A DNA stretch of 64,000 nucleotides from Bacteroidia bacterium (GCA_033391075.1 JAWPMV010000001.1:4898001-4962000), one strand, 5' to 3'. Shown: positions 45,068-54,129, counted from the first letter of the stretch. The notes: generated by a model from the sequence alone, not told the origin. Translations and numbers: made by a program.

Positions 45068-46009
45068 TCAGTTAAGAATGAGGATGTGTTTGCTGAGCAG
45101 ATTTCCCTGGCTCAATCGAATGAGATATGAAGCTGCAGGAAGAGATTCTGGTAATTGGAATTGATGAATAAAGCCTGCGGATAATTGCACACGTTCCTCC
45201 TGAATAAGCAGATGCCCTTGCAGGTTATAGACTTCTATCTGTAAAGCTTGATTGGGTGCCAGGGCTTCCCAGCGAATATTGACTTGGTGGTCTGAATTTG
45301 GGTTAGGGTAAATGAGAGCTTCGCTTCCCAGGTCAATCCATATCTCTTCGATATGAGAATATTGGAGTGAACCATCCAGATCCACAGATTTCAATCGGTA
45401 ATAAGAATGTCCGACTAAAGGGCTTCGATCATAGTATTCGTAGGCTCGTTTATCCTGGCTATTACCCTGAGAGCCTATTTCCCCTATCACTTCGAAACTA
45501 GTCGCATCCGAGCTTCTTTCTATGAGATAGGCCGCATGATTCAATTCGAAGCCACTCACCCACTCCAGAAGGACCGCATCCTTTTTCAATCGTGCATCAA
45601 AGGAGAGAATTTCAACCGGAAAAGCTACGGATTGCAAGGTACTTAGGCTCCAATCTTGTGCATATCCATCATTTAGTCCTCCTCTAAACATTACCGTCAA
45701 ATCCTGTCCACTAAGGTTTAGTAATACTCTATCATCTGCATAGCCATCTCCAAAGCCTCCTCCAAAAGGGGCACTTGCCTTTAAGCCATTCAGGCTACTT
45801 TTGATTGCTTCCTGGCCGAAACCATCTTCTATTCCTGCCTGATAAAGTGTGGAAGTTGAAATCCCTTCAAGCGTTCCCAAAAATCGTCCATCTGTATAAC
45901 CTGTTCCCTCTCCGCCTTTATAGATCTGTCCACTGAGATCAGCAATGCATATCAGGCACAGAATAAAGGGCAGAGCGAATCGCCTGTATATCAATTGTAA
46001 AAATTTCAT
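45068..46009 (-). CDS. T9SS protein with three glycine-rich GDGYA repeats
   Basis: The 313-residue protein has a signal peptide (1-27) and an N-terminal part with three repeats of about 35 residues of the type GG-x-G-x-G-(Y/F)-x-D followed by L-x-L/G (GGEGTGYTDGRFLGTLEG, GGGFGDGYADDRVLLNLSG, GGLNDGYAQDWSLSTLQ). A fibronectin-like segment (FPVEILSFDARLKKDAVLLEW) and a T9SS sorting domain with LIYPNPNSDHQVNI end the protein. It starts seven bases after the FGE-fold gene, and the FG-GAP gene follows after 25 bases, so the three are cotranscribed. Function unknown; it is probably a surface component acting with its two neighbours. Confidence 0.83.
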   Translation of the reverse strand: MKFLQLIYRRFALPFILCLICIADLSGQIYKGGEGTGYTDGRFLGTLEGISTSTLYQAGIEDGFGQEAIKSSLNGLKASAPFGGGFGDGYADDRVLLNLSGQDLTVMFRGGLNDGYAQDWSLSTLQSVAFPVEILSFDARLKKDAVLLEWVSGFELNHAAYLIERSSDATSFEVIGEIGSQGNSQDKRAYEYYDRSPLVGHSYYRLKSVDLDGSLQYSHIEEIWIDLGSEALIYPNPNSDHQVNIRWEALAPNQALQIEVYNLQGHLLIQEERVQLSAGFIHQFQLPESLPAASYLIRLSQGNLLSKHILILN

Positions 46010-46016
46010 GGCTATG

Positions 46017-47537
46017 CTATTGAGGAACAGTTCTTACTCCACGGAAACCAACATCATTGAAATACCCTACATTCCCAATGGTTGCCGAACGACGATCATT
46101 GATCTGTAGACTTTCGGGTTCAGAAAACCAGGAACCTCCAAAGAGTCCTCCTCCTTCTCCTGTAATAGGCGGCCAGGTGATCGCATCAGCCTCCCCGGCA
46201 GCATCCAGATTGCCATCGCCATGTACTCCTTTATAATTTCTTCCTTGGGGCGTTCCTATCGTCACAGCCATTTCAGCGAGATTGCCACTCATTTCCATGA
46301 TCCCATAAAAGGTAGCTCCTACATCTTCCCGATTAGGGAATTGAGCACTGGCAGCAAATATGCCACTTCGGTAGGGGCCATCTTCGAAGATTGCAGAATG
46401 TATCCAATTGGCATTCCCAACTCCACTCACATGATTTACCAGAAGTTCATTTTCACTTCCTTTATTCAACAAATCATAGGTAAAACCGGTCTCTATTATA
46501 TCCACGCTTCCCCAGGCATATCCATTTGGAATGACAGCTCCTGGTCCTCTACAAGCCTTGACAAACTCCAATTCCGACATAGGGCGTAAACCCGACCAAT
46601 CCAAATAAGCCAATGTCTCTCCCCATAGGGGAAAACTCATGGGCACATAAGGATTGGAAGTATACGCTCCTCCGGTTCCTTCCCATTCAATATTATTTCT
46701 ATCTATCGGATTAGGCCCACGATGATCAAGATCTGTAATATCATTATTGGTTTGCTGAGCAGGTGTAAGGCTATTGAAGAATTGAATCCACTGTATTTGC
46801 GTAACCTCATACTTCATACAGTAAAATCCCTGGAAACCTTTCGGGAATTGAGCAGGAATAGGACCCTGTTGGTCACCAGCATCATGATCTACCGGAGAAT
46901 TATAATAAAGATTCCCATTAGTTATACCTACTTGTATGGCAGCTTCAGAAGTTATCAGATAGGGATTTGAGAAATTTAAAGGACCACTTCGTTCAAAGAT
47001 CTTTCCGACTTCCATTCCATTTCCCCCGCCCAATCTAAAATTACCTTGCGGTACATACACCATTTCAATCCCCATGACCTGCACCTCAACGATGTCATTA
47101 TCATTTACACCATCCACCCCATAGTTCCACCTAAGCAGGAGATTGTTCCAATCATTGTTTCCACTTCCATCCACATCCCGATACAGAAATGCACCAACTC
47201 CATCATCTGTATGTTTGATAATAGAACCCGGAACAGGCTTATGCCCATCCTGGACTGCATCCCCTGTCAGGTAATTCAAAGTTGCATGTTGCCAATCCCC
47301 ACTTCCTATACGGAACTTGACAAAGATCCAGGCCGCATCCCAGTTTGCAGGTCCTACATTGACTCGCCAGGAATTGTCCCAGCTGAGGTCAAATTTGATC
47401 AGGGTATAATCCTGGCCAGGGTTTTGGCCAGTTAGTTCAATGTTCTCGATCTGGAGATTATTGCCAAGAAGCATTCCCGGCAGAAAGAGTAAAAAGAAAA
47501 TAAGGAAGCTATTTCCCGTTTTGGTATCCGTTTTCAT
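46017..47537 (-). CDS. Exported formylglycine-generating-enzyme-fold (SUMF1-like) protein, lacking the catalytic Cys
   Basis: The 506-residue protein has a signal peptide (about 1-25), a beta-rich N-terminal domain (about 30-150) and a C-terminal SUMF1/FGE-fold domain (about 155-506): MVYVPQGNFRLGGGNG, FYCMKYEVTQIQWIQFFNSL, YLDWSGLRPMSELEFVKACRGP, GGSWFS and NDVGFRGVRTVPQ. In true FGE the conserved end reads GFRC, where the Cys is catalytic. Here it is GFRG, so sulfatase activation is unlikely. The fold is also used non-catalytically, for example in the T9SS component GldK. It is the first gene of an operon with two T9SS substrates. Confidence 0.85.
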   Translation of the reverse strand: MKTDTKTGNSFLIFFLLFLPGMLLGNNLQIENIELTGQNPGQDYTLIKFDLSWDNSWRVNVGPANWDAAWIFVKFRIGSGDWQHATLNYLTGDAVQDGHKPVPGSIIKHTDDGVGAFLYRDVDGSGNNDWNNLLLRWNYGVDGVNDNDIVEVQVMGIEMVYVPQGNFRLGGGNGMEVGKIFERSGPLNFSNPYLITSEAAIQVGITNGNLYYNSPVDHDAGDQQGPIPAQFPKGFQGFYCMKYEVTQIQWIQFFNSLTPAQQTNNDITDLDHRGPNPIDRNNIEWEGTGGAYTSNPYVPMSFPLWGETLAYLDWSGLRPMSELEFVKACRGPGAVIPNGYAWGSVDIIETGFTYDLLNKGSENELLVNHVSGVGNANWIHSAIFEDGPYRSGIFAASAQFPNREDVGATFYGIMEMSGNLAEMAVTIGTPQGRNYKGVHGDGNLDAAGEADAITWPPITGEGGGLFGGSWFSEPESLQINDRRSATIGNVGYFNDVGFRGVRTVPQ

Positions 47538-47778
47538 AAGCTAAGGGTTTAATATTTGTGTTTGTTCGGTACAAATAGCAATCCTCTGTTTTTTGAAACG
47601 TCACCCTATCGGGGGATTTTGGAGGGCAGGGATGAAGAATTGCCCAAGAATGTTCGACTGCTCCCTGCAAATACCTTTCGTTTCCCTGCATTTATTTGTC
47701 ATAAGCCTGATAAAAGCGGATCATCCCTCTTGAACTGCGTTAAGAGAGAGTATTCATATACATCAAAATCTAATTACT

Positions 47779-48906
47779 ATGAAACTTCTTAAACTCGGAT
47801 TTTCTCTATTCCTCCTCCTATCCCTTTCAGCCGGTTTTAGTCCGACATTTGGGCAGGGAAGTGTGACTTTACCTCCGGGAGCCAGCCAACAAAGTTCTGT
47901 TACGCAACATTTGGGACTTGTGTCTGTAACGATTGACTATAGCAGCCCGGGAGTAAATGGGAGAGAAGACAAAATCTGGGGACAATTGGTTCCTTATGGA
48001 TTGAATAATCTGGGATTTGGACCTTCAACCGCAGCTCCCTGGAGAGCAGGAGCCAATCAAAATACTGTTATTACCTTTAGCCATGATGTAAAAATTGGTG
48101 GAAAAGACCTGGCTGCCGGGACCTATGGATTGCATGTAATTGCAGAAGAATCTGGCGACTGGACCTGGATTTTTTCAAATAATTCTGAATCCTGGGGGAG
48201 TTTCTATTATGAAGAAGGAGAAGATGCACTTAGGGTAAAGGCAAGTCCTAAAGAAAATGATTTTACTGAATGGCTCACCTATGAATTTACAGATAGAGGT
48301 ACTGCTAGTACGACTGTAGAACTCCAATGGGAAAAGAAAAGCTTGCCAATGAAGATAGAGGTTCCCAATATGACCGATCTTTACTTGGCCAATATGCGCA
48401 ATGAGTTACGCTCAACCGCCGGTTTCTCCTGGCAAGGATTTAACTCAGCTGCCAATTACTGCCTGAACAATAATACCAATCTGGAAGAAGCACTTGCATG
48501 GATCGAACAAGGAATCTCAGCTCCTTTCATTGGCCAGGCAAATTTCCAGACCCTACAGACAAAGTCTCTTTTGCTTTATGCACTCCACAAAGACGAAGAA
48601 GCCAAGAAAACTATGTTGGCAGCTCTGGACCATGATGCCCAGCCTTTCACAAAATATCAGTTTGGCTCCGCACTGATCCAACAAAATAAGAATCAGGAAG
48701 CTTATGAGTTCTTCAAGAAGGTTTATGATCAAGACCCTGATGCCTGGATCTCCCATGCGGGAATGGGTGCTGGTTTGAGAGTAACTGGACAAAAGGAAAA
48801 AGCCATGAAACACTATAAAAAAGCCCTTGAGGGTGCTCCGGCACAGTGGAAGGCTGCTTTGGAAGCAAGAATCAAGGCCATGAATGAAGAAGAAGGCTCT
48901 AAATAA
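47779..48906 (+). CDS. DUF2911 and TPR domain exported protein
   Basis: The 375-residue protein has a signal peptide (1-25, ending TFGQ) and an N-terminal DUF2911 domain (about 30-200): VSVTIDYSSPGVNGRED, VPYGLNNLGFG, PWRAGANQNTVITFSHDVKIGGKDLAAGTYGLHVI and DWTWIFSNN. The C-terminal half (about 215-370) contains tetratricopeptide-like helices ending AMKHYKKALEGAPAQWKAAL. DUF2911 is common in Bacteroidota and has no established function. The gene is transcribed alone and followed by a hairpin. Confidence 0.88.
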   Translation: MKLLKLGFSLFLLLSLSAGFSPTFGQGSVTLPPGASQQSSVTQHLGLVSVTIDYSSPGVNGREDKIWGQLVPYGLNNLGFGPSTAAPWRAGANQNTVITFSHDVKIGGKDLAAGTYGLHVIAEESGDWTWIFSNNSESWGSFYYEEGEDALRVKASPKENDFTEWLTYEFTDRGTASTTVELQWEKKSLPMKIEVPNMTDLYLANMRNELRSTAGFSWQGFNSAANYCLNNNTNLEEALAWIEQGISAPFIGQANFQTLQTKSLLLYALHKDEEAKKTMLAALDHDAQPFTKYQFGSALIQQNKNQEAYEFFKKVYDQDPDAWISHAGMGAGLRVTGQKEKAMKHYKKALEGAPAQWKAALEARIKAMNEEEGSK

Positions 48907-48943
48907 CGTACTAACAAGATATCTCCTTCTTTTTATATAAGAC

Positions 48944-48968
48944 GTGGTGCGAATCCCATTCGCATCAC
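48944..48968 (+). terminator. Probable terminator after the DUF2911 gene
   Basis: GTGGTGCGAAT and ATTCGCATCAC pair (one G-T pair) around CCC and are followed by GCTTATTTT, a moderate T tract. Confidence 0.65.
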
Positions 48969-49008
48969 GCTTATTTTCATATAAAAGTTCTATCTTTCTA
49001 TATCATCT

Positions 49009-50139
49009 ATGCCGAAAACCAGTCTTTTCATAGGTAAACAAAAGCTCTTCTGGATCAATCTGGCTGTCTGGGTAATACTGACCTTGCTGGCCTTATTGAA
49101 ACAGGTCTACTATATGATGCGGGCTGGCAATGAATTTATGTGGGGGGATGAAATTTTGTGGACAAGCATGGATTATTTGAGCATGTGGATCCTTTCCTTT
49201 GCCATCTATGCCCTCTTCCTCCGTACTCACCGGATGGAGTTGAAACCCTTTTTAAGCATCCATCTGCCCCTCAGTATCCTCTTTGGTCTGGTAAATCTCG
49301 CACTTTCCCTTTTACTTACCATGGGGATCTCGCGTTTGATACGTGAGCCCAAAATGGCCTTCGGAGAAGCATTCATCCATAATATGCAGCAGTTCCTGAG
49401 TTTTTCCCTCAATGGACTGATTGTTTACTGGCTGGTTATGATTGGATTATTTGCCCTGAATTTTTATGCTCGCTATAAAAATCAGACCATCCTTTCTTTA
49501 GAATTGGAATCCCGCCTCAACCAATCGCAGTTGCAAACCCTCAAAATGCAGCTCCAACCCCATTTCCTTTTTAATGCCCTTAATACCATATCGATGATGG
49601 TTCGCAGTGAAAAAGGGCCCAAAGCTGTTCAGATGATTTCAGGTCTGAGTGATTTGCTGAGGGAAAGTCTGGCCCGAGAAGGAGAGCAATTTGTTGCCTT
49701 TGAAGAAGAGGTCAAACTTTTGAAGAAATATCTGGAGATAGAAGAAGTTCGATTTCAGGATCGACTCAGTGTCCATTTTGAAATTGATCCGGCAAGTAAA
49801 GAACTTGCTTTTCCCTCTCTCCTGCTACAACCCATCCTGGAAAATGCTTTTAAACATGGGATCGCACAAAGCCTGGAGGATGCAGTGCTTCGAGTAAAAA
49901 GCGAGGTCATGAAACAGGAACTGCATGTTTGGATTGACAATAGCGGCCCAACTCTTCCTGAAGACTGGGAGATGAATGAGCAAAAAGGAATAGGCCTGAG
50001 CAATACCTGTACGCGCTTGAAACAACTCTATGGGGAAGACTTTTCCTTCTCGGTCTTTAATTTGTCTTTGAGTGGTGTATCTACCCACCTGGTCATCCCT
50101 GCTCGTCCGATCTCTTCACCCTCAAGTAAAAGCCTATGA
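49009..50139 (+). CDS. LytS/YehU-type sensor histidine kinase
   Basis: The 376-residue protein has four transmembrane helices in its first 155 residues, a coiled coil, then the His_kinase domain. The phospho-acceptor motif LQPHFLFNALNTISMM lies near residue 185. The ATP-binding part has LLLQPILENAFKHGI and KGIGLSNTCTRLKQLYG. It lacks a large sensor domain, as is usual for this family in Bacteroidota. Its stop overlaps the start of the LytTR regulator gene by four bases (ATGA), so the pair is translationally coupled. Confidence 0.94.
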   Translation: MPKTSLFIGKQKLFWINLAVWVILTLLALLKQVYYMMRAGNEFMWGDEILWTSMDYLSMWILSFAIYALFLRTHRMELKPFLSIHLPLSILFGLVNLALSLLLTMGISRLIREPKMAFGEAFIHNMQQFLSFSLNGLIVYWLVMIGLFALNFYARYKNQTILSLELESRLNQSQLQTLKMQLQPHFLFNALNTISMMVRSEKGPKAVQMISGLSDLLRESLAREGEQFVAFEEEVKLLKKYLEIEEVRFQDRLSVHFEIDPASKELAFPSLLLQPILENAFKHGIAQSLEDAVLRVKSEVMKQELHVWIDNSGPTLPEDWEMNEQKGIGLSNTCTRLKQLYGEDFSFSVFNLSLSGVSTHLVIPARPISSPSSKSL

Positions 50140-50939
50140 GTTCCATTCGAACCCTCATAGTAGATGATGAATCAGAGGCTCGGGAAGGTCTGGAACTCCT
50201 TTTGAGTAGAGATGAAGAAGTGGATTTGATCGCCAAGTGTAAAAATGGTCTGGAGGCCATTCAACAAATCAATCAACTCCGTCCTGATCTGGTTTTTCTA
50301 GATATACAGATGCCTCAGATCAATGGCTTTGAGGTATTGAGTAGTTTGCCCAAAGATCGAATGCCGAAAGTGGTTTTTGTAACTGCCTATGATCAATATG
50401 CAGTTCAGGCCTTTCAGATTCATGCCATAGATTATCTGCTGAAGCCCTTTACGGACGAACGCTTTTACGATTGCCTGAAACATGCCAAGGAAAGGCTTCA
50501 CCAGGAGAGTACTTCTACGATTGATGAAAACTATCACGCCTTACTTGATGGATATAGAGAAAAACAGTCGGGTGAAAAAGATCAGATGATCCTAAGCTCT
50601 TTGGGCTCCGCCGATAAAAGAATGCTTATCAAGTCTGGAGGAAAAATTCATTTCATCGACTTCGCAGAAATTAGATGGATAGAGGCCTTTGACTATTATG
50701 TAAAAGTGCATACGGCAGATCGATTCTTTCTGGTAAGGGAAAGTATGAAGAAAATGGAAGTCAAACTTTCGCCCCACAACTTTATCCGCATCCATAAGTC
50801 CAGCATCATCAATCTCGAATTCATCAAGGAATTGGAACCCTATTTCAATGGCGAATACTATGTAAAGCTAAAAGAAGGGGAAAAACTGAAGCTCAGCAGG
50901 ACTTATAAGAAGAATCTTTTGGGGAGATTGGGGATGTGA
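50136..50939 (+). CDS. LytTR family response regulator
   Basis: The 267-residue protein has a receiver domain (1-125; DDE at 10-12, Asp56 in LVFLDIQMPQING, Lys in YLLKPFTDE) and a LytTR DNA-binding domain (about 165-267; IRWIEAFDYYVKVHTADRFF, LSPHNFIRIHKSSIINLEFI, LKLSRTYKKNLLGRLG). It forms a two-component system with the overlapping LytS-type kinase. LytTR proteins usually bind pairs of direct repeats about two helical turns apart; no such pair is evident just upstream of this operon. Confidence 0.95.
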   Translation: MSSIRTLIVDDESEAREGLELLLSRDEEVDLIAKCKNGLEAIQQINQLRPDLVFLDIQMPQINGFEVLSSLPKDRMPKVVFVTAYDQYAVQAFQIHAIDYLLKPFTDERFYDCLKHAKERLHQESTSTIDENYHALLDGYREKQSGEKDQMILSSLGSADKRMLIKSGGKIHFIDFAEIRWIEAFDYYVKVHTADRFFLVRESMKKMEVKLSPHNFIRIHKSSIINLEFIKELEPYFNGEYYVKLKEGEKLKLSRTYKKNLLGRLGM

Positions 50940-51042
50940 ATTAGCAGTTCCAAAACAAAATCTGTTTCATCTCGAGGATTGAATGGCGAGAAGGCTCATG
51001 CGTGCCGAGTAAGCTTGCCTTCCGATATACTCACATACTACA

Positions 51043-51142
51043 TGATCTCTCAGCACTCAATCCCTCGCGCCTCCAAGCTTCGAGATGACAGATGTATATT
51101 ATTGCTAGAGGTCCCGGCTCTATCATTTAGGCCGGGATGACA
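51043..51142. repeat. Copy of the dispersed intergenic repeat
   Basis: This non-coding stretch carries GATCTCTCAGC (51044-51054), CTTCGAGATGACAG (51079-51092), GCTAGAGGTCCCGG (51104-51117) and GGCCGGGATGACA (51130-51142). All four blocks recur in the other copies at 19963-20051, 54130-54360 and 57863-57964. Confidence 0.75.
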
Positions 51143-51161
51143 AAGGTTTTGTAAAAACAAA

Positions 51162-51183
51162 GGGGCAGATAATCATCTGCCCC
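51162..51183 (-). terminator. Terminator of the DUF4412 gene
   Basis: GGGGCAGAT and ATCTGCCCC (51162-51170, 51175-51183) are perfect inverted arms around AATC, 25 bases past the stop codon at 51209 on the minus strand. Confidence 0.85.
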
Positions 51184-51208
51184 TATATATTTTATATACA
51201 ATTGATGC

Positions 51209-52141
51209 TTATTTTTTCTCTCCGCTCCAGCGTCCTTGCATAGCTCTCATGTCCATAAAGGAATATCCTTCCAGGCTCATTTTCACATCCGCTTTTTCAT
51301 CTACATTCGTTACTACCATATCCACTTCCGTTCCGTTTTCATCTACCGACTTCACCTGCATGACAAATCCATTCATTGCCATTTGGTAGTCTTTGGTCTG
51401 AGTTGCCCCTCTTTGCTGACTGAGTGTTTTGAAGTAATTGAACATATTGAAGCTCTCATACTTGATTTCATCCGTAACCCAGTATTCTCCAGAGCCATCC
51501 TCTGCCTCATATACATATTTCACGCAGGGATAACCCGCGATATTCTTGGTCTCACTGGTTTTGGTGATTTTAAAATTTGGAGCATCTCCTTCCTGTTCAT
51601 TGGCCTGCTTATCCATTTCCTTGATCACCTGATCCTCAATATGCTGGAAATTGAACAACATGGCCGATTTTTCTTCAGGGATCATCATGAGGTAATAACT
51701 CTTTTCCACATCCAGTACAGAATTGAATTCCTGCATTTCGTCTTTTTTCTTGCCTTCTGCCTGCTTCATGATCATACCGATATGATTATTCTCAGTTGAA
51801 TACAACTGTGTCATATCCATAGGCTCTTTGGAATCAGTAGAATTTACTTTCCAGTCCACTTGAAAATTGAAGGAATAGGACTCATCCAAATCTTCAGGTT
51901 TTTCTGTACTCATCCCCCCAATATCACCCATGTCAAAAATAGATCTTCTCTTCTTCTTGGATTTATCTTTTCCATTTTTGGCTTCGTCCTCTGCAATACG
52001 CTCATCTATCTTTTCTTCGATTTTATCAGCCGCTTTTTTAGCCAGCCTATCTTCCAGTTTGCGTTTGAGCCTGTTGATTTGCGCCGAAGCATCAAACTGA
52101 ACAAAAAGGAAGATTCCCAGGAGTAATAATACTTTTTTCAT
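51209..52141 (-). CDS. DUF4412 domain exported protein
   Basis: The 310-residue protein has a signal peptide (1-20, ending SAQ) and a highly charged helical stretch (about 21-75; LKRKLEDRLAKKAADKIEEK, KNGKDKSKKKRR). The DUF4412 domain (about 90-300) follows, with SFNFQVDWKV, YYLMMIPEEKSAMLFNF, IAGYPCVKYVYEAEDGSGEYWVTDEI and GFVMQVKSVDENGTEVDMVV. The family is periplasmic and of unknown function, possibly a chaperone-like beta domain. It stands alone with its own terminator. Confidence 0.87.
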   Translation of the reverse strand: MKKVLLLLGIFLFVQFDASAQINRLKRKLEDRLAKKAADKIEEKIDERIAEDEAKNGKDKSKKKRRSIFDMGDIGGMSTEKPEDLDESYSFNFQVDWKVNSTDSKEPMDMTQLYSTENNHIGMIMKQAEGKKKDEMQEFNSVLDVEKSYYLMMIPEEKSAMLFNFQHIEDQVIKEMDKQANEQEGDAPNFKITKTSETKNIAGYPCVKYVYEAEDGSGEYWVTDEIKYESFNMFNYFKTLSQQRGATQTKDYQMAMNGFVMQVKSVDENGTEVDMVVTNVDEKADVKMSLEGYSFMDMRAMQGRWSGEKK

Positions 52142-52475
52142 CTTTTTTATGTGTTGATAAGGTGTTGTAATAATGGTTTTAAGTATACGCTCATTTCCTT
52201 GCTAGTTTAAAAACTAACAGGTATTCGATCGAAAGAAAAACACAAGGATTCCAGCCCAAATAAGCTGGTTTAATAGGAAGGCGCAATAAATTCTAAACGC
52301 AAAATACGAGCAAAAATTTCATAATCCAAAAGTCCGGACCCTGGTTATTGCTCTGAGAAATGCCAGATAATGCTTTCGATCAATCATGTAAAATAAGGAC
52401 TGCGAAAGCAGGATAAGGGTTGAAATAAATCCTAAAAAAATCAAAACCCACAAGCAAAAAAGTCGTAAAAATTAA
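52142..52475. other. Intergenic gap between divergent DUF4412 and PadR genes
   Basis: I see no gene here. An AT-rich inverted repeat TAGTTT/AAACTA lies near 52203-52217 and a CCAGC/GCTGG hairpin near 52253-52270. Neither has a clear role. The PadR promoter is at the right end. Confidence 0.5.
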
Positions 52476-52515
52476 TACATCGGTTTTTGATGCATCAGAA
52501 TTTTATATATATTTG
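52476..52515 (+). promoter_or_regulatory. padR-type gene promoter with overlapping palindromes
   Basis: TTTG (52486-52489), 18 bases, then TATATTTG (52508-52515) form a Bacteroidota-type promoter 16 bases before the start codon. A perfect palindrome TGATGCATCA (52488-52497) and inverted arms TACATC/GATGCA (52476-52481, 52489-52494) overlap the -33 element. They would suit autorepression by the PadR protein. Confidence 0.55.
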
Positions 52516-52531
52516 ATCAAAAGGCATAAAT

Positions 52532-52864
52532 ATGTATTCCAAAGAATTGGTAAAAGGAACGATCAAACCCATTATCCTGAAGATGCTTTCAGAGAAAGGA
52601 AGGATGTATGGCTATGAGATTGTTCAGGCAGTAAAGGCCCTTTCCCAGGGCAAAATCCATATCAAGGAGGGTTCACTCTATCCCATCCTGCATGCACTCA
52701 AGAAAGAGGGGGTTCTCGTAACAGAATCTCGGGAAGTAGGCGGAAGAACACGGAAATATTATTCCATTTCCCAGAAGGGGACTCCACAGGTAGAAGCCAG
52801 TCTGAATGAATTATCAGATTTCGTCCAAACCCTCCAACTCATCCTCAATCCTAAAGTTGCCTGA
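52532..52864 (+). CDS. PadR family transcriptional regulator
   Basis: The 110-residue protein is a typical small PadR winged-helix regulator: YSKELVKGTIKPIILKMLSE, MYGYEIVQAVKAL, IKEGSLYPILHALKKEGVL and the wing ESREVGGRTRKYYSISQKG, followed by a dimerisation helix. Such regulators usually repress their own operon and a membrane or transport function. The gene for a small membrane protein follows after one base, and the pair is probably expressed together from the promoter at 52486-52515. Confidence 0.95.
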   Translation: MYSKELVKGTIKPIILKMLSEKGRMYGYEIVQAVKALSQGKIHIKEGSLYPILHALKKEGVLVTESREVGGRTRKYYSISQKGTPQVEASLNELSDFVQTLQLILNPKVA

Positions 52865-52865
52865 T

Positions 52866-53333
52866 ATGCATAATCTAAAAGACTACGAAATAGCCCACAT
52901 GCGAGACTACCTGATCCAGCATGGACTGTCTTATGAAGAAGTTCAGGACGATATACTGGATCATTTATGTTGCGAGGTAGAGGATTTATTGAAAGAAGGC
53001 AAGGCCTTTGAAGAAGCTTTTGAAGAAGCCAAGGAGGACTTTAGCCCCCAGGAAATCGCAACTATACAATCGGATACCCTTTATTATCTCACCATAAAAA
53101 GAACCCGTATTATGATTAAAGGTATTTTTATTTCGGCTTATCTGGCCCTGGCCTTATTTGCCTTCAGTTTCGGCTTTGACTTCTTGTTTGGAGTCGCCCT
53201 TAATGATCCCCCTTTGGGAAATTTACTCTCTGGTCTCTTTAAATTTATGGGTGTATCAATTTTCAGCTTCGCTTTCTTGCCGCTCTTTGTCCTCTATGGA
53301 TACAAGCGTTTTATGAAGCAAGTGGCTGTCTGA
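52866..53333 (+). CDS. Membrane protein partner of the PadR regulator
   Basis: The start is set at the ATG at 52866, one base after the padR-type stop; earlier in-frame codons lie inside that gene. The 155-residue product has an N-terminal cytoplasmic helical domain (1-75; LKDYEIAHMRDYLIQHGLSY, DDILDHLCCEVEDLLKEG, a short DUF1700-like pattern) and two transmembrane helices (about 85-107 and 122-143). This arrangement is common next to PadR regulators. It may sense the membrane or modulate the regulator. I cannot name its function. Confidence 0.82.
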   Translation: MHNLKDYEIAHMRDYLIQHGLSYEEVQDDILDHLCCEVEDLLKEGKAFEEAFEEAKEDFSPQEIATIQSDTLYYLTIKRTRIMIKGIFISAYLALALFAFSFGFDFLFGVALNDPPLGNLLSGLFKFMGVSIFSFAFLPLFVLYGYKRFMKQVAV

Positions 53334-53370
53334 TCCCCTCACTTTAATTTCAAGTTACTCGGCAATTGCC

Positions 53371-53406
53371 AAAAGCCGGAAAGCCTATGCTTTCCCGGCT
53401 TTTTTC
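53371..53406 (+). terminator. Terminator of the PadR operon
   Basis: AAAAGCCGG-AAAGC and GCTTT-C-CCGGCTTTT arms pair around CTAT and end in a long T run, 38 bases past the stop codon. Confidence 0.9.
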
Positions 53407-53424
53407 TTTTCGCTAATTTGAGAT

Positions 53425-54102
53425 ATGCGTGAATTATCGGACAAGGAGATTATCAAATCCTGGGAGCTAAATGCCCGTCCCTGGAATCAAGCAATTGAAA
53501 ATAAAAGTATTGAGAGCCGAACTCTCCTTACCAATCAGGCAATTATAGATGCCATTTTAGATCAGGAACCGAAGAATTTCTGGGACTTGGGCTGTGGGGA
53601 AGGGTGGCTGAGCCGGGAAATCGCAAAAAAAGGAATCGCAACCTTGGGCACGGATGTAGTCCCGGATTTATTGGAGATTGCCCGAAAAAAAGATCATAGA
53701 GGAAGCTATACACTTCTGGCCTATGAAGAATTGGAGCATTTCAGCACTCCAGATGTTTTTGACCTCATCTGCTGTAATTTTTCTTTGATAGGTAAAGAAT
53801 CGGTCGAGCATCTATTTGTTCATATAGCAAGCTTTCTCGCTCCCCGAGGGAAATTTATTATACAGACCCTGCATCCCAAAACTTCCTGTGGAGAAGAGGA
53901 ATATGAGGATGGCTGGCGAAAGGGTTCCTGGGCCGGATTTTCAGAGGATTTTTGCAGAGCTGCTCCCTGGTATTTCCGGACGATCGATTCATGGAAGCAG
54001 CTTTACCTAGAAAATGGGTTTAGCTTAATTGATATTCGAGAACCTATCCATCCCAAGACGAACTTGCCAGCTTCCATTATTTTTATTGGGGAAAAAAGCT
54101 AA
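53425..54102 (+). CDS. SAM-dependent methyltransferase
   Basis: The 225-residue protein is a class I methyltransferase. Motif I FWDLGCGEGWLSREIAKKG lies near residues 52-70, the acidic TLGTDVVPDLLEIARK near 74, and motif IV FDLICCNFSLIG near 110, followed by LAPRGKFIIQTLHPK. The substrate is unknown; the best resemblance is to small-molecule methyltransferases of the Methyltransf_11/25 type. It stands between the PadR terminator and the repeat cluster at 54130, with no operon partner. Confidence 0.9.
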   Translation: MRELSDKEIIKSWELNARPWNQAIENKSIESRTLLTNQAIIDAILDQEPKNFWDLGCGEGWLSREIAKKGIATLGTDVVPDLLEIARKKDHRGSYTLLAYEELEHFSTPDVFDLICCNFSLIGKESVEHLFVHIASFLAPRGKFIIQTLHPKTSCGEEEYEDGWRKGSWAGFSEDFCRAAPWYFRTIDSWKQLYLENGFSLIDIREPIHPKTNLPASIIFIGEKS

Positions 54103-54129
54103 TCGCAAACAAGTCCTGTCAAACATCAA

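Noticed and set aside
46017-47537. Sulfatase-maturating enzyme for the sulfatase at 20215-21675
   Set aside because: The catalytic Cys position is Gly (GFRG) and the genes are far apart.
51236-51799. 187-codon plus-strand frame inside the DUF4412 gene
   Set aside because: His/Ile/Phe-rich antisense shadow of a recognisable exported protein.
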